Both the position numbers and the translations under genes were made by a program. Shown here piece after piece: positions 35,438-42,996 of a stretch of DNA of 48,975 nucleotides. The DNA comes from Acidimicrobiaceae bacterium (GTDB lineage Bacteria; Actinomycetota; Acidimicrobiia; Acidimicrobiales; Aldehydirespiratoraceae): assembly GCA_009844405.1 (NCBI GenBank), contig VYBO01000142.1, positions 1 through 48,975 on the forward strand, written 5' to 3'. The notes under the pieces were generated by a model. The model did not search any database. It worked only from the letters and a program-made list of their open reading frames with translations, and had not been told where the DNA came from. The stretch's first letter is position 1; the number at the start of each line of letters is the position of its first letter.

Positions 35438-36184
35438 ATGGCAGAGATCGACGATCACGCACTGGCATCCCGGCTGGCCCAGGAATGCGGCCGCCGGCTG
35501 CTCGACCTGCTGCACGACCCTTCGGCGCCGCAGGGCTGGGGACTGGAGGAGGCGGGCGACCGGCAGGCCCACGAGTTCCTCACCCGCGAGCTGGCCCGCC
35601 TGCGGCCGGGCGACGCGGTGCTGTCCGAGGAGGGCCGCGACGACCGCCGGCGACGGCTGGGTGCCGAGCGGGTCTGGATCCTCGACCCGCTCGACGGCTC
35701 GATGAACTTCGGGGTGTCCGGGGCGTGGGCGGTGCATGTGGCGCTTTGCGAGCGGGGCGTCCCGGCCGCGGCCGCGGTGGCCGTGCCCGCCTGGAGGACC
35801 ACTTTCGTCACCGATCCGCCGTCGGAGCCCACCAAATGCCGGGTCGGGCGCCGCCGGATCGTGGTGGCCAGGTCCCGGGGCTACAGCGACGGCCGCATGC
35901 TGGCCCAGCGCCTCGACGCCGAGGTGGTGACCATGGGCTCCGCGGGAGTCAAGGCGATGGCGGTGGTGCGGGGCGAGATGGACGCCTATGCACACGCCGG
36001 CGGGCTCTACGAGTGGGACACCTGCGCGCCGGCCGCGGTGGCCCTGGCCGCCGGCCTGCACGCTTCGTGCGCCGACGGCTCGCCCCTGCGGTTCAACAAA
36101 CCGAGCCCGCGCACCTCCGGCCTGGTCATCTGCCGCCCTGATTTCGCCGACGAGCTGCTCGAGGCCGTAGCACTCGCCGTCTAG
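35438..36184 (+). CDS. Inositol-monophosphatase family phosphatase (CysQ/IMPase-like)
   Basis: 248-residue lithium-sensitive-type phosphatase. Metal-binding motifs are LSEEGRDD (62-69), WILDPLDGSMNF (80-91) and EWDTCAPAAVALAAG near residue 191. Members remove phosphate from inositol phosphates, 3'-phosphoadenosine-5'-phosphate or fructose bisphosphate. The actinobacterial CysQ-like form is favoured by size and by the LSEE sequence, but the substrate is not settled. The start is ATG 35438, with a GTG three bases before as an alternative. It ends two bases before the palindromic repeat that separates it from the convergent lipid-kinase gene. Confidence 0.85.
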   Translation: MAEIDDHALASRLAQECGRRLLDLLHDPSAPQGWGLEEAGDRQAHEFLTRELARLRPGDAVLSEEGRDDRRRRLGAERVWILDPLDGSMNFGVSGAWAVHVALCERGVPAAAAVAVPAWRTTFVTDPPSEPTKCRVGRRRIVVARSRGYSDGRMLAQRLDAEVVTMGSAGVKAMAVVRGEMDAYAHAGGLYEWDTCAPAAVALAAGLHASCADGSPLRFNKPSPRTSGLVICRPDFADELLEAVALAV

Positions 36185-36186
36185 CC

Positions 36187-36235
36187 GCGAATTGGCAGCG
36201 TTGTGCACGGCATGGGTGCATTCTGCTGCCAATTC
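36187..36235. repeat. Fourth copy of the palindromic repeat, between convergent genes
   Basis: Single copy of the hairpin found in the paa operon, with arms GCGAATTGGCAGC and GCTGCCAATTC and several base changes in the loop. It starts two bases after one stop codon and overlaps the stop codon of the opposing gene (36234-36236). Its place suggests use as a two-way terminator. Confidence 0.8.
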
Positions 36236-37112
36236 AGGGGCTAGCCCCCGCGGCGAACTGCACCGCGCCGGGGACGACCTCCAGGGTGATCGGCGCGGGG
36301 CCGAGTTCCTCGCCGTCGGCGACGAGGTCCATCTCGCCCTCGACAGTGACGGTGCGCCCCCGCATCATGTGAACTTGGCGATGGCCGACATGGCCGCCCT
36401 CGAACACCTTCGGGAGCAGGCGCAGCATGGTGGTCCGGCTGGCGGGGCCCACCGCGCACACGTCGATCAGGCCGTCGGCGGGGTCGGCGCCGGGGCAGAT
36501 GGCCATTCCGCCCCCGAACGTCGGGGTGTTGTTCACCGCGAACAGGGCGCTGCGCAACTCGGTGCGCTGCCCGTCGACGGTGACGGCAAGCTCACGATGC
36601 CGCAGTCCCGGCAGGGTCAGCAGGGTGGCCACCGTGTAACGGCTCGGCCCCTTCGGGAAGCGCATCCCGCCGGCCCGGACGTTGACATCGACGCTGAAGC
36701 CGCCGGTCACGCTGAAGGCGACCCACCGACCGCGGTCGGTGCGGATGACGTCGACGGGTCGGGCCGGACCCAAGGCCCTTGCCGCGGCCTCCTCGACGCG
36801 GAGTCCGAACAATCCGAACGCTCGGGCGTAGTCGTTGCCGGTGCCTGCGGGCACCAGTCCCAGCACCGCATCGGTGCCGGCTGCTCCCTGCAGGGCCAGG
36901 TGCAGGGTGCCGTCACCGCCCACCGCGATGAGCCGCTCCGCGCCCGCTACCACCGCGGCCCGGGCCGCGTCGGCCGACTCCTCCGCGGAGGCCCCGCTGA
37001 CATCGACCGGCGTGTGGCCGGCCTGTTTGATCACCCGGCGAACGACCGGCGCGGCGGCCGCGGCCCGACCCCGGCCCCCCCGGGGGCCAACCAGCATATG
37101 GACCTCGCCCAC
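36234..37112 (-). CDS. Diacylglycerol/lipid kinase family protein (YegS/BmrU-like)
   Basis: 292-residue lipid kinase of the DAGK-catalytic family. The nucleotide loop is VGGDGTLHLAL with GGDGT at 65-69, then PAGTGNDYARAFG. The C-terminal beta-sandwich half holds GLIDVCAVGPAS and EGEMDLVADGEELGPAPITLEVVPGAVQF. It probably phosphorylates diacylglycerol or another membrane lipid. The start is GTG 37112 (GTGGGCGAGG). A TAGACC about nine bases upstream could be its -10 box. The stop lies inside the palindromic repeat. Confidence 0.88.
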   Translation of the reverse strand: MGEVHMLVGPRGGRGRAAAAAPVVRRVIKQAGHTPVDVSGASAEESADAARAAVVAGAERLIAVGGDGTLHLALQGAAGTDAVLGLVPAGTGNDYARAFGLFGLRVEEAAARALGPARPVDVIRTDRGRWVAFSVTGGFSVDVNVRAGGMRFPKGPSRYTVATLLTLPGLRHRELAVTVDGQRTELRSALFAVNNTPTFGGGMAICPGADPADGLIDVCAVGPASRTTMLRLLPKVFEGGHVGHRQVHMMRGRTVTVEGEMDLVADGEELGPAPITLEVVPGAVQFAAGASP

Positions 37113-37210
37113 CCCACCCGGTCTAGCACCGCTTCGGAGGCACCGCTGTGCAGTCAGCCTCCGTGAGAGCGTGCGCGGGTAGGTGCAGCCCCGTCGAATC
37201 GGGACGGGGT

Positions 37211-37304
37211 GCTTCCCGCTCTTGTTCGCTGCGCTCTCGGCCCGCTCGGGCCACGGCCCCGCCCCGTATGGGCCGGGTTGCCCGCCTACCCGCGGGGCCT
37301 CTAA
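37211..37304 (-). repeat. Copy of the dispersed repeat, reverse orientation
   Basis: The sequence CTTCCCGCTCTTGTTCG through GCGGGGCCTCT is the reverse complement of the left two-thirds of the 139-bp unit. It fills most of the gap between the lipid-kinase gene and the small gene at 37346. Confidence 0.85.
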
Positions 37305-37345
37305 TGAGTTTGCTTCATGTCGGCAGGGGCGGCAATGGTCGGATC

Positions 37346-37648
37346 ATGAACGCGATCAGCTTGTCGCAGCTGGGCCCGATCATCGCAGCGATCATGGGTC
37401 CGATGCTCGCGTTCGTCGTGGCATCGATGAGGTTCCAGCACCTGGAGGCGGTCAGGACGCGGGAGCCGATAGCAGACTCCGAGCGGGAGACCCGGGAACT
37501 GATCACGAACTCCGAGCGCGGGATCCGCGGCGAACCGGCCGATGTCCGCGAGCGGTCGGCCCGCATCGAGGGACGGCTCGGGATCGCTGCGCCGCCACCG
37601 CAAGACGAGACGGGCGAGGCAGGCGAGAGCGGCCCGGAGGCCGCTTGA
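37346..37648 (+). CDS. Small membrane-anchored hypothetical protein
   Basis: 100 residues. One N-terminal membrane helix (SQLGPIIAAIMGPMLAFVVASM) is followed by a charged, probably coiled-coil region (RTREPIADSERETRELITNSERG... RSARIEGRLGI) and a polar tail. Short proteins with this build (one helix, then a repeat of RELI/ARIEG-like heptads) are common in this kind of genome; no function is known. The frame is open from 37148, but the part before 37304 is repeat. ATG 37304 is an alternative start. It overlaps, antisense, the tail of the frame that follows the P-type ATPase. Confidence 0.5.
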   Translation: MNAISLSQLGPIIAAIMGPMLAFVVASMRFQHLEAVRTREPIADSERETRELITNSERGIRGEPADVRERSARIEGRLGIAAPPPQDETGEAGESGPEAA

Positions 37649-37665
37649 CCCCGGCGACGATGCCG

Positions 37666-37878
37666 GCGCGCGCCGCGGCCCGGGCCGTCCACGAAGCCGT
37701 CGTCGAAGCCGTTGTCGACAACGGCCGGTTCCGGTGCCGCCACCAGCACGTCCCCCGACAGTTTGGGGGCCAGGGCAGCCGCGGGGTCGCCCCCGCCCAC
37801 GACCAGCACGTCGCGGCTCACGCCGGCGCCTATCGCTCGTATGAGTGTGTGAGTGGGTGCCAGCACGTAGCGGCTCAT
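37666..37878 (-). other. Possible remnant gene coupled to the P-type ATPase
   Basis: An ATG at 37878 overlaps the ATPase stop as ATGA and opens a frame MSRYVLAPTHTLIRAIGAGVSRDVLVVGGG, whose first 70 residues have ordinary composition (VLVVGGGDPAAALAPKLSGDVLV, Rossmann-like). The frame then runs on through antisense of the 37346 gene with poor composition. It is probably a 3'-truncated gene. The end given is approximate. Confidence 0.3.
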
Positions 37879-40289
37879 GCCGGCGCCTCTCGTCCGGCGG
37901 CGATGCTCTCTCGCAGCTCGACCGCGCCCCACGCCCCGGCCCCGCCGACGACCACCGCGACCAGCACGCACAGCCAGCCGCCCCGCGACGGCGCGTCCAG
38001 CTCGAAGAACTCGCGCAGGAACGGCAGGGCCATCGCCGCGCCGTAGGAGGCGGCCATGGCGGCGGCCAGCCCAACCTTCCACGGCCTCAGCGGCCGGCTG
38101 ATCAGCACCAGGATCACCAGGCCGACGCCCAGCAGCGTCATCGTGGCCGACGTGCGGGCCTCGTCAAGGCTCACGCCGTCGAGGCGGCGCACGACCTCGT
38201 ACAGCACGAAGGTCACTACCCCGGCCACCGCCCCCGCCGGCAGTGAGAAGCGCAGCACCCGGCGCAGGAAGCCGGGCTTGACCAGGCGGTGGTTGGGCGC
38301 CAGGGCCAGGAAGAAGCCGGGCACGCCCACCGAGAACGTGCCGATGAGGGTCAGATGGCGGGGCAGGAACGGGAACGGCGAGCCGGCCAAGCCGATCAGC
38401 AGGGTCAGCAGCACCGCGTAGGCCGCCTTGGTGATGAACAGGTTGGCCACCCGCTCGATGTTGTTGATCACCCGGCGGCCCTCGGCCAGCACCCGGGGCA
38501 GGGTGGCGAAGCGGTTGTCGAGCAGCACCAGCTGGGCCACGGCCCGGGCCGCCGAGGATCCGGTGCCCATGGCGATTCCCATGTCGGCGTCCTTGAGGGC
38601 GAGCACGTCGTTCACACCGTCGCCGGTCATGGCCACCGTCCGCCCCCGGGACTGCAGCGCGTGGACCATGGCCCGCTTCTGGTGCGGGTCGACCCGCCCG
38701 AACACCGTCGTGGACTCCAGGGTGTCGGCCAGCTCGCCGGGCTCGGCGGGAAGCCGGCGGGCGTCGACAGCCGGCGGGTGCGGCCGGCCCGGGACAGCGG
38801 CACCGCCGTCCAGGTCGCCGGTGATGCCGGCCCGGTGCGCCACCGCGGCCACGGTGGCCGGATGGTCGCCGGAGATGACCTTGAGGTCCACGCCCTGGTC
38901 GCGGAAGTAGGCGAAGATCTCCGCCGCGTCGGATCGCAGCGTGTCGCCGAGACGCACCAGGCACAGCGGCTCGCGGTCGGCGGGCAGGGCCTCGTCGGAC
39001 GGCTCCGCCGCGCCGGCGCGGGTCACCACCAGCACTCGCTCGCCGTCGACGGAGGCGGCCGCCGCCCGGGTCCGGGCCTCGTCGCTGGCGTCGCCCGCTC
39101 CCAGCAGCACGTCGGGCGCGCCCAGGTGGAAGGTGCCCCGGCCCTCGAAGCTGGCCGCGGCCCACTTCCGGGCCGACGAGAACGGCACGCTGCCGGTCAA
39201 CTGCCATCCGGGTGGCGGGCTGCCGACCGCGTCGATGATGGCGGCCAGGGTGGCGTTGGGCGCCGGGTCGGCGGAGGCCAGCGCGGCCAGCGCGCCGGTC
39301 GCCTCGGTCTCGGTGGTCGATCCCAGCGGCTCCACCCGCTCGAAGGAGATGTCCCCGGTGGTGATCGTCCCCGTCTTGTCGAGGCACAGGGTGTCGACCC
39401 GGGCCAGCAGCTCGACCGACGCCAGCTCCTTGGCCAGCGCCCGCCGGCGGGCCAGGGCGACCACGCCGGTGAAGAAGGACAGGCTGGTGAGCAGTACCAG
39501 GCCGTCGGGCACCATGGCCACCGCGGCGGCGACCGTGCCCCGCAGCGCCTCCTGCCAGCGGTCCTCGGTGGCCAGCAGCCTCCCCAGCAGCAGCACTGTG
39601 GCCAGAGGGATGATCCATGTCAGGCGGCGCAGGATCACGTTGACGCCGCCCGTGAGCTCGCTGCCGGCCAGCTTGAACCGGCGGGCCTCCTCCGCCAGGC
39701 GGGCCGCGTAGGAATCGGCGCCGATGGCGGTGGCCCGGTACCAGCCCGCGCCGGCGTTCACGAACGATCCCGACATCACGCCGTCGCCGGAGGACTTGTC
39801 GACCGGGTCTCTCTCGCCGGTCAGCAGCGACTCGTCGATCTCGAGGCCCCGGGCAGCCACCACCTCGCCGTCCACCACCACTTGGTCGCCGGGCTGGAGC
39901 TCCAGGATCTCGTCGGCCACCACCTCGCTCGTGCCGACCTCCAGCGTCCGCCCGTCGCGGACCACCCGGGCCCGGGGGGCCGACATCACCGCCAGCCTGT
40001 GGAGCTCGCGCCGGGCCTTGAGCTCCTGGGCGATGCCGATGGCGCTGTTCGACACCACCACCCCGGCGAAGAGGGCGTCGGCCGGGAAGCCGGCCACCAT
40101 GATGAGCACGAACATCGAGCCGATGATGGCGTTGACCGGGGTGAGCACGTTGTTGCGGACGATCTGGCCCACGGTGCGGACCGGGGCGTCGGGCACATCG
40201 TTGGTGCGGCCCTCGCGGCGGCGCTGCTCGACCTCTGCGGTGCTGAGCCCCCGGGGCGCGGCGGATATCTCGGGCATCTCTGGCGTCAC
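37875..40289 (-). CDS. P-type cation-transporting ATPase (CtpE-like)
   Basis: 804-residue P-type ATPase. The phosphorylation site is CLDKTGTITTG (DKTGT at 304-308), the actuator LLTGE near 155-159, the hinge TGDGVNDVLALKDADMGIA, and about ten membrane helices. MVPDGL replaces the MVPEGL of most class II pumps. Overall similarity is to mycobacterial CtpE, a calcium-uptake pump, from memory of its N-terminus (GRTNDVPDAPVRTVGQIVRNNV). GTG 40289 overlaps the deacetylase stop as GTGA; ATG 40277 is the alternative. It is part of the cofC / deacetylase / ATPase run. Confidence 0.88.
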   Translation of the reverse strand: MTPEMPEISAAPRGLSTAEVEQRRREGRTNDVPDAPVRTVGQIVRNNVLTPVNAIIGSMFVLIMVAGFPADALFAGVVVSNSAIGIAQELKARRELHRLAVMSAPRARVVRDGRTLEVGTSEVVADEILELQPGDQVVVDGEVVAARGLEIDESLLTGERDPVDKSSGDGVMSGSFVNAGAGWYRATAIGADSYAARLAEEARRFKLAGSELTGGVNVILRRLTWIIPLATVLLLGRLLATEDRWQEALRGTVAAAVAMVPDGLVLLTSLSFFTGVVALARRRALAKELASVELLARVDTLCLDKTGTITTGDISFERVEPLGSTTETEATGALAALASADPAPNATLAAIIDAVGSPPPGWQLTGSVPFSSARKWAAASFEGRGTFHLGAPDVLLGAGDASDEARTRAAAASVDGERVLVVTRAGAAEPSDEALPADREPLCLVRLGDTLRSDAAEIFAYFRDQGVDLKVISGDHPATVAAVAHRAGITGDLDGGAAVPGRPHPPAVDARRLPAEPGELADTLESTTVFGRVDPHQKRAMVHALQSRGRTVAMTGDGVNDVLALKDADMGIAMGTGSSAARAVAQLVLLDNRFATLPRVLAEGRRVINNIERVANLFITKAAYAVLLTLLIGLAGSPFPFLPRHLTLIGTFSVGVPGFFLALAPNHRLVKPGFLRRVLRFSLPAGAVAGVVTFVLYEVVRRLDGVSLDEARTSATMTLLGVGLVILVLISRPLRPWKVGLAAAMAASYGAAMALPFLREFFELDAPSRGGWLCVLVAVVVGGAGAWGAVELRESIAAGREAPA

Positions 40290-41029
40290 ACCCGCTCGAC
40301 GCGCTTGAAGGCCTCGCCGTAGGGCAGGCCCGCCCTGCGACCGGCGTCGCGGCACCTCTCGACGACGCGGGCCCGGAACGCGGCCATGCCGGTGCCGTCG
40401 TCGTCTCCACTGATGCCGTGGGTGCTCACGAACTGGCTCTCGTGGGCCAGAAGGGCCTGCACCTTGGCCTCGATCTGGGCCGGGCCCACCTGCTCGACGT
40501 GATCAGGAGCCTCGCACTCGAACAGCAGCAGCTCGGCAGGGCGGTGGTGCTCAAGGCCATGCTCACGGAACTGCTCGGGGAAGAAGTGCGGGTCGCGTGC
40601 GGCCACCAGCGAGTCCATGCACAGGAACCCGGCGGCCCGGTGGTCGGGGTGGAGGCGCCAGCGCTTGAACGGGTCGTGGCCCAGCACCACGTCGGGGCGC
40701 AGCTCCCGGATGACCCCGGCCATCCGGCTGCGCAGGGCCATGGTCACCTCCAGCTCGCCGTCCACCTCCCCCAGGAAGCGCGGCTCGCCGAGGGCGCCGA
40801 GCCGGCGGGCCGCTTCGGACTGCTCCCGCCGGCGGCGGGCCACCAGGGCAGCGATGTCGGCGCCGGCGTCCCAGGTTCCCTTCGAGCCGTCGGTGCACAC
40901 CAGCAGGCTGGCCTCGCAGCCGGCCTCGGCCCACTTGGCCAGCGTCGCCCCGCAGCCGAACTCGATGTCGTCGGGGTGGGCCCCGATGGCGAGCGCCCGT
41001 GCCGGCACGGCCACGTCGACGGTGGTCAT
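40286..41029 (-). CDS. PIG-L family (LmbE-like) N-deacetylase
   Basis: 247-residue zinc deacetylase. The zinc motif is AIGAHPDDIEFGCG (His18, Asp20-Asp21), and the third ligand is probably in LHPDHRAAG. Family members deacetylate N-acetylglucosaminyl lipids or mycothiol/bacillithiol precursors (MshB, BshB); which one is not evident. ATG 41029 overlaps the cofC stop as ATGA, and its own stop overlaps the ATPase start as GTGA. This ties three unrelated-looking functions into one coupled operon. The frame upstream to 41302 is antisense and not used. Confidence 0.87.
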   Translation of the reverse strand: MTTVDVAVPARALAIGAHPDDIEFGCGATLAKWAEAGCEASLLVCTDGSKGTWDAGADIAALVARRRREQSEAARRLGALGEPRFLGEVDGELEVTMALRSRMAGVIRELRPDVVLGHDPFKRWRLHPDHRAAGFLCMDSLVAARDPHFFPEQFREHGLEHHRPAELLLFECEAPDHVEQVGPAQIEAKVQALLAHESQFVSTHGISGDDDGTGMAAFRARVVERCRDAGRRAGLPYGEAFKRVERV

Positions 41030-41703
41030 CGCGCCGTAGGGTCGAATTGGGAGCTGTCGGGGCTGTTCTGGGCGTCGGTGGCTGCCAGTTCGCGGGCGCC
41101 GGTGGCGAGTGGGTCGAGCCCCAGGGCCTGACGATCGGCCGGGCTCAGGTCCAGCAGGTCCTCGGGGTGGTCGATGTCGGTTGCGAGGGCGCCGTCGTCG
41201 ACCACAGTCACATCCAGTCCCACCCGGACGGCCTCGGCCACATGGCGGGCGAACGAGCCCGGCCCGTAGGCGAAGCGGAACCCGCAGCCGGTAGGGACGC
41301 ACACCACGTTGGAGCCGTCGCGGCGTCGATCCGGCACGATCACCAGCCCCGGGCCCGCCGCCGGCCGCAGCGTCCGGGCCAGCGCCAAGTCGGCGTGGGC
41401 CACCACCGCCCGCTCCACTCCGGCCGCGGCCAGCCCGTCCACGGCCATCGCGACCGCGATGTTCAGGCCGGGCCGGCCTACCGCCACCACGTCCGCCCCC
41501 AGGTCGGCGGCCCAGGACGCCACCTCGGCGTCGTCGGTGGCCACATGGACCGGCAGGCCACCGGCCGCGGCCACCACCCGGCCCGCCATCCGGCGCATCA
41601 GGTCGCGGCAGCCGGAGCGGCCGAGGACGCGCTCCAGTCGCGACAAGGCGCCCTCGAAGGAGCGGATCGGCACCACCACCGCCGTGGCGGGCTCTTCAGA
41701 CAC
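41026..41703 (-). CDS. cofC: 2-Phospho-L-lactate / phosphoenolpyruvate guanylyltransferase (F420 synthesis)
   Basis: 225-residue nucleotidyltransferase of the CofC/FbiD family. The N-terminal loop is VVVPIRSFEGALSRL, and the family signature is VPDRRRDGSNVVCVP followed by FRFAYGPGSFARHV. It makes the GTP-activated lactate or PEP precursor of coenzyme F420, which fits the luciferase-like oxidoreductase genes in this window. The start GTG 41703 is chosen where homology begins; the frame stays open further upstream through repeats. It is divergent from gpsA, 288 bases away. Confidence 0.86.
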   Translation of the reverse strand: MSEEPATAVVVPIRSFEGALSRLERVLGRSGCRDLMRRMAGRVVAAAGGLPVHVATDDAEVASWAADLGADVVAVGRPGLNIAVAMAVDGLAAAGVERAVVAHADLALARTLRPAAGPGLVIVPDRRRDGSNVVCVPTGCGFRFAYGPGSFARHVAEAVRVGLDVTVVDDGALATDIDHPEDLLDLSPADRQALGLDPLATGARELAATDAQNSPDSSQFDPTAR

Positions 41704-41806
41704 TGGCGGCGATGCCACTGGGCGCCTCCGGGGCAGTCCGTTCGAGGGCTGGAGCGAGTCTATGGGCGAGCGCGAACCGGCAAGAGCCCTTCGCGACGCA
41801 TCGGTA

Positions 41807-41930
41807 TCACTCCCGCTCTTGTTCGCTGCGCTCACGGGCCTTCTGGAACCGGGCCGCCACCGGCTCGGCGCGCAGGTATCACTCCCGCTCTTGTTCGCTG
41901 CGCTCACGGGCCGCTCGGGCCACGGCCTCG
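41807..41930 (-). repeat. Two partial copies of the dispersed repeat core between cofC and gpsA
   Basis: GGTATCACTCCCGCTCTTG and the following bases to CTCACGGGCC occur twice, at about 41804-41840 and 41876-41912, in reverse orientation to the unit at 33865. The second continues with the full core to about 41930. They fill much of the 288-base divergent gap. Apart from the gpsA -10 box nothing else is seen there. Confidence 0.85.
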
Positions 41931-41978
41931 CTCAGATCCTCGCCGAGACTCGTGGGTCGCTCCCACCCGCTCGGCCTC

Positions 41979-41984
41979 TACGGT
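41979..41984 (+). promoter_or_regulatory. -10 box of gpsA
   Basis: TACGGT is followed by seven bases and the GTG of gpsA, predicting a leaderless mRNA. No -35 consensus is visible. Confidence 0.45.
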
Positions 41985-41991
41985 TGCGGCT

Positions 41992-42996
41992 GTGAACCTT
42001 CGGGTCGGGGTGATCGGCGCAGGCTCGTGGGGGACCACCGTCGCCCACCTCTGCGCCCACAATGCCTCCACCGTGCTCTACGCCCGCGATCCCACGATCG
42101 CAGGAGCGCTCAACTCGACCGGCGAGAACCCCCGCTACCTGCCCGGCCGGGCGCTGCACCCCGAACTGCGGGCCACCGCGGACATCGGCGAGGCGGCCGG
42201 CGGCGCCGACGCGGTCGTGATGGCCGTGCCCTCCCACGGGTTCCGCGACACCCTGCGGTTGCTGCCCCCGCATGTGGGCGACGGCACGCCAGTTGTGTCG
42301 CTCACCAAGGGCCTGGAGGCACGCACCCGCAGGCGGATGACCGAGGTGGTGGTGGACGAGTTGCCCGGGCGCCCGGCCGGGGTGCTGACCGGGCCGAACC
42401 TGGCCAAGGAGATCCTCGCCGGGAGAGCCGCGGCGGCCGTGCTGGCCATGGCGCCCGCCGACGCCCCGCTGGCCGAGCGGCTGCGGGCCGTGTTCTGCGC
42501 CGGCGACTTCCGGGTGTACACCAACACCGACGTCGTGGGGGCCGAGATCGCGGGCGCCACCAAGAACGTGATCGCCCTGGCCGCCGGCATATCCGACGGC
42601 CTCGGAGCCGGCGACAACACCCGGGCCGCGCTCATCACCCGGGGCCTGGCCGAGGTGACCCGCCTGGGAGTGGCCCTCGGCGGCGACCCGGCCACGTTCG
42701 CGGGCCTGGCTGGGATCGGCGACATCGTGGCCACCTGCGTCAGCCCGCAGAGCCGCAACCGCCATGTGGGCGAGCGTCTGGGCCGGGGCGAGGCGATCAC
42801 CGAGATCGTGGCGTCCATGGACCAGGTGGCCGAGGGCGTGAGGTCCACACCGGTCGTGGCCGCGCTGGCCCGCTCGCGGGGCGTGGACATGCCGATCACC
42901 GAGGAGGTGCGGGCCGTGATCGAGGACGGCCGTCCCGCCGCCGCGGCCTACCGGGCGCTGCTCGACCGACCCCCCACCAGCGAAACCCGCCGGTGA
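41992..42996 (+). CDS. gpsA: NAD(P)-dependent glycerol-3-phosphate dehydrogenase
   Basis: 334-residue enzyme that reduces dihydroxyacetone phosphate to glycerol-3-phosphate for phospholipid synthesis. It has the dinucleotide loop GVIGAGSWGTTVA (6-18), the family segments SLTKGLE, LTGPNLAKEI and ATKNVIALAAGISDGLG, and the C-terminal helix bundle with AGIGDIVATC. Length and all landmarks are standard. GTG 41992 lies seven bases after a -10 box; the much longer upstream frame is spurious. Its stop overlaps the next start as GTGA. Confidence 0.95.
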   Translation: MNLRVGVIGAGSWGTTVAHLCAHNASTVLYARDPTIAGALNSTGENPRYLPGRALHPELRATADIGEAAGGADAVVMAVPSHGFRDTLRLLPPHVGDGTPVVSLTKGLEARTRRRMTEVVVDELPGRPAGVLTGPNLAKEILAGRAAAAVLAMAPADAPLAERLRAVFCAGDFRVYTNTDVVGAEIAGATKNVIALAAGISDGLGAGDNTRAALITRGLAEVTRLGVALGGDPATFAGLAGIGDIVATCVSPQSRNRHVGERLGRGEAITEIVASMDQVAEGVRSTPVVAALARSRGVDMPITEEVRAVIEDGRPAAAAYRALLDRPPTSETRR

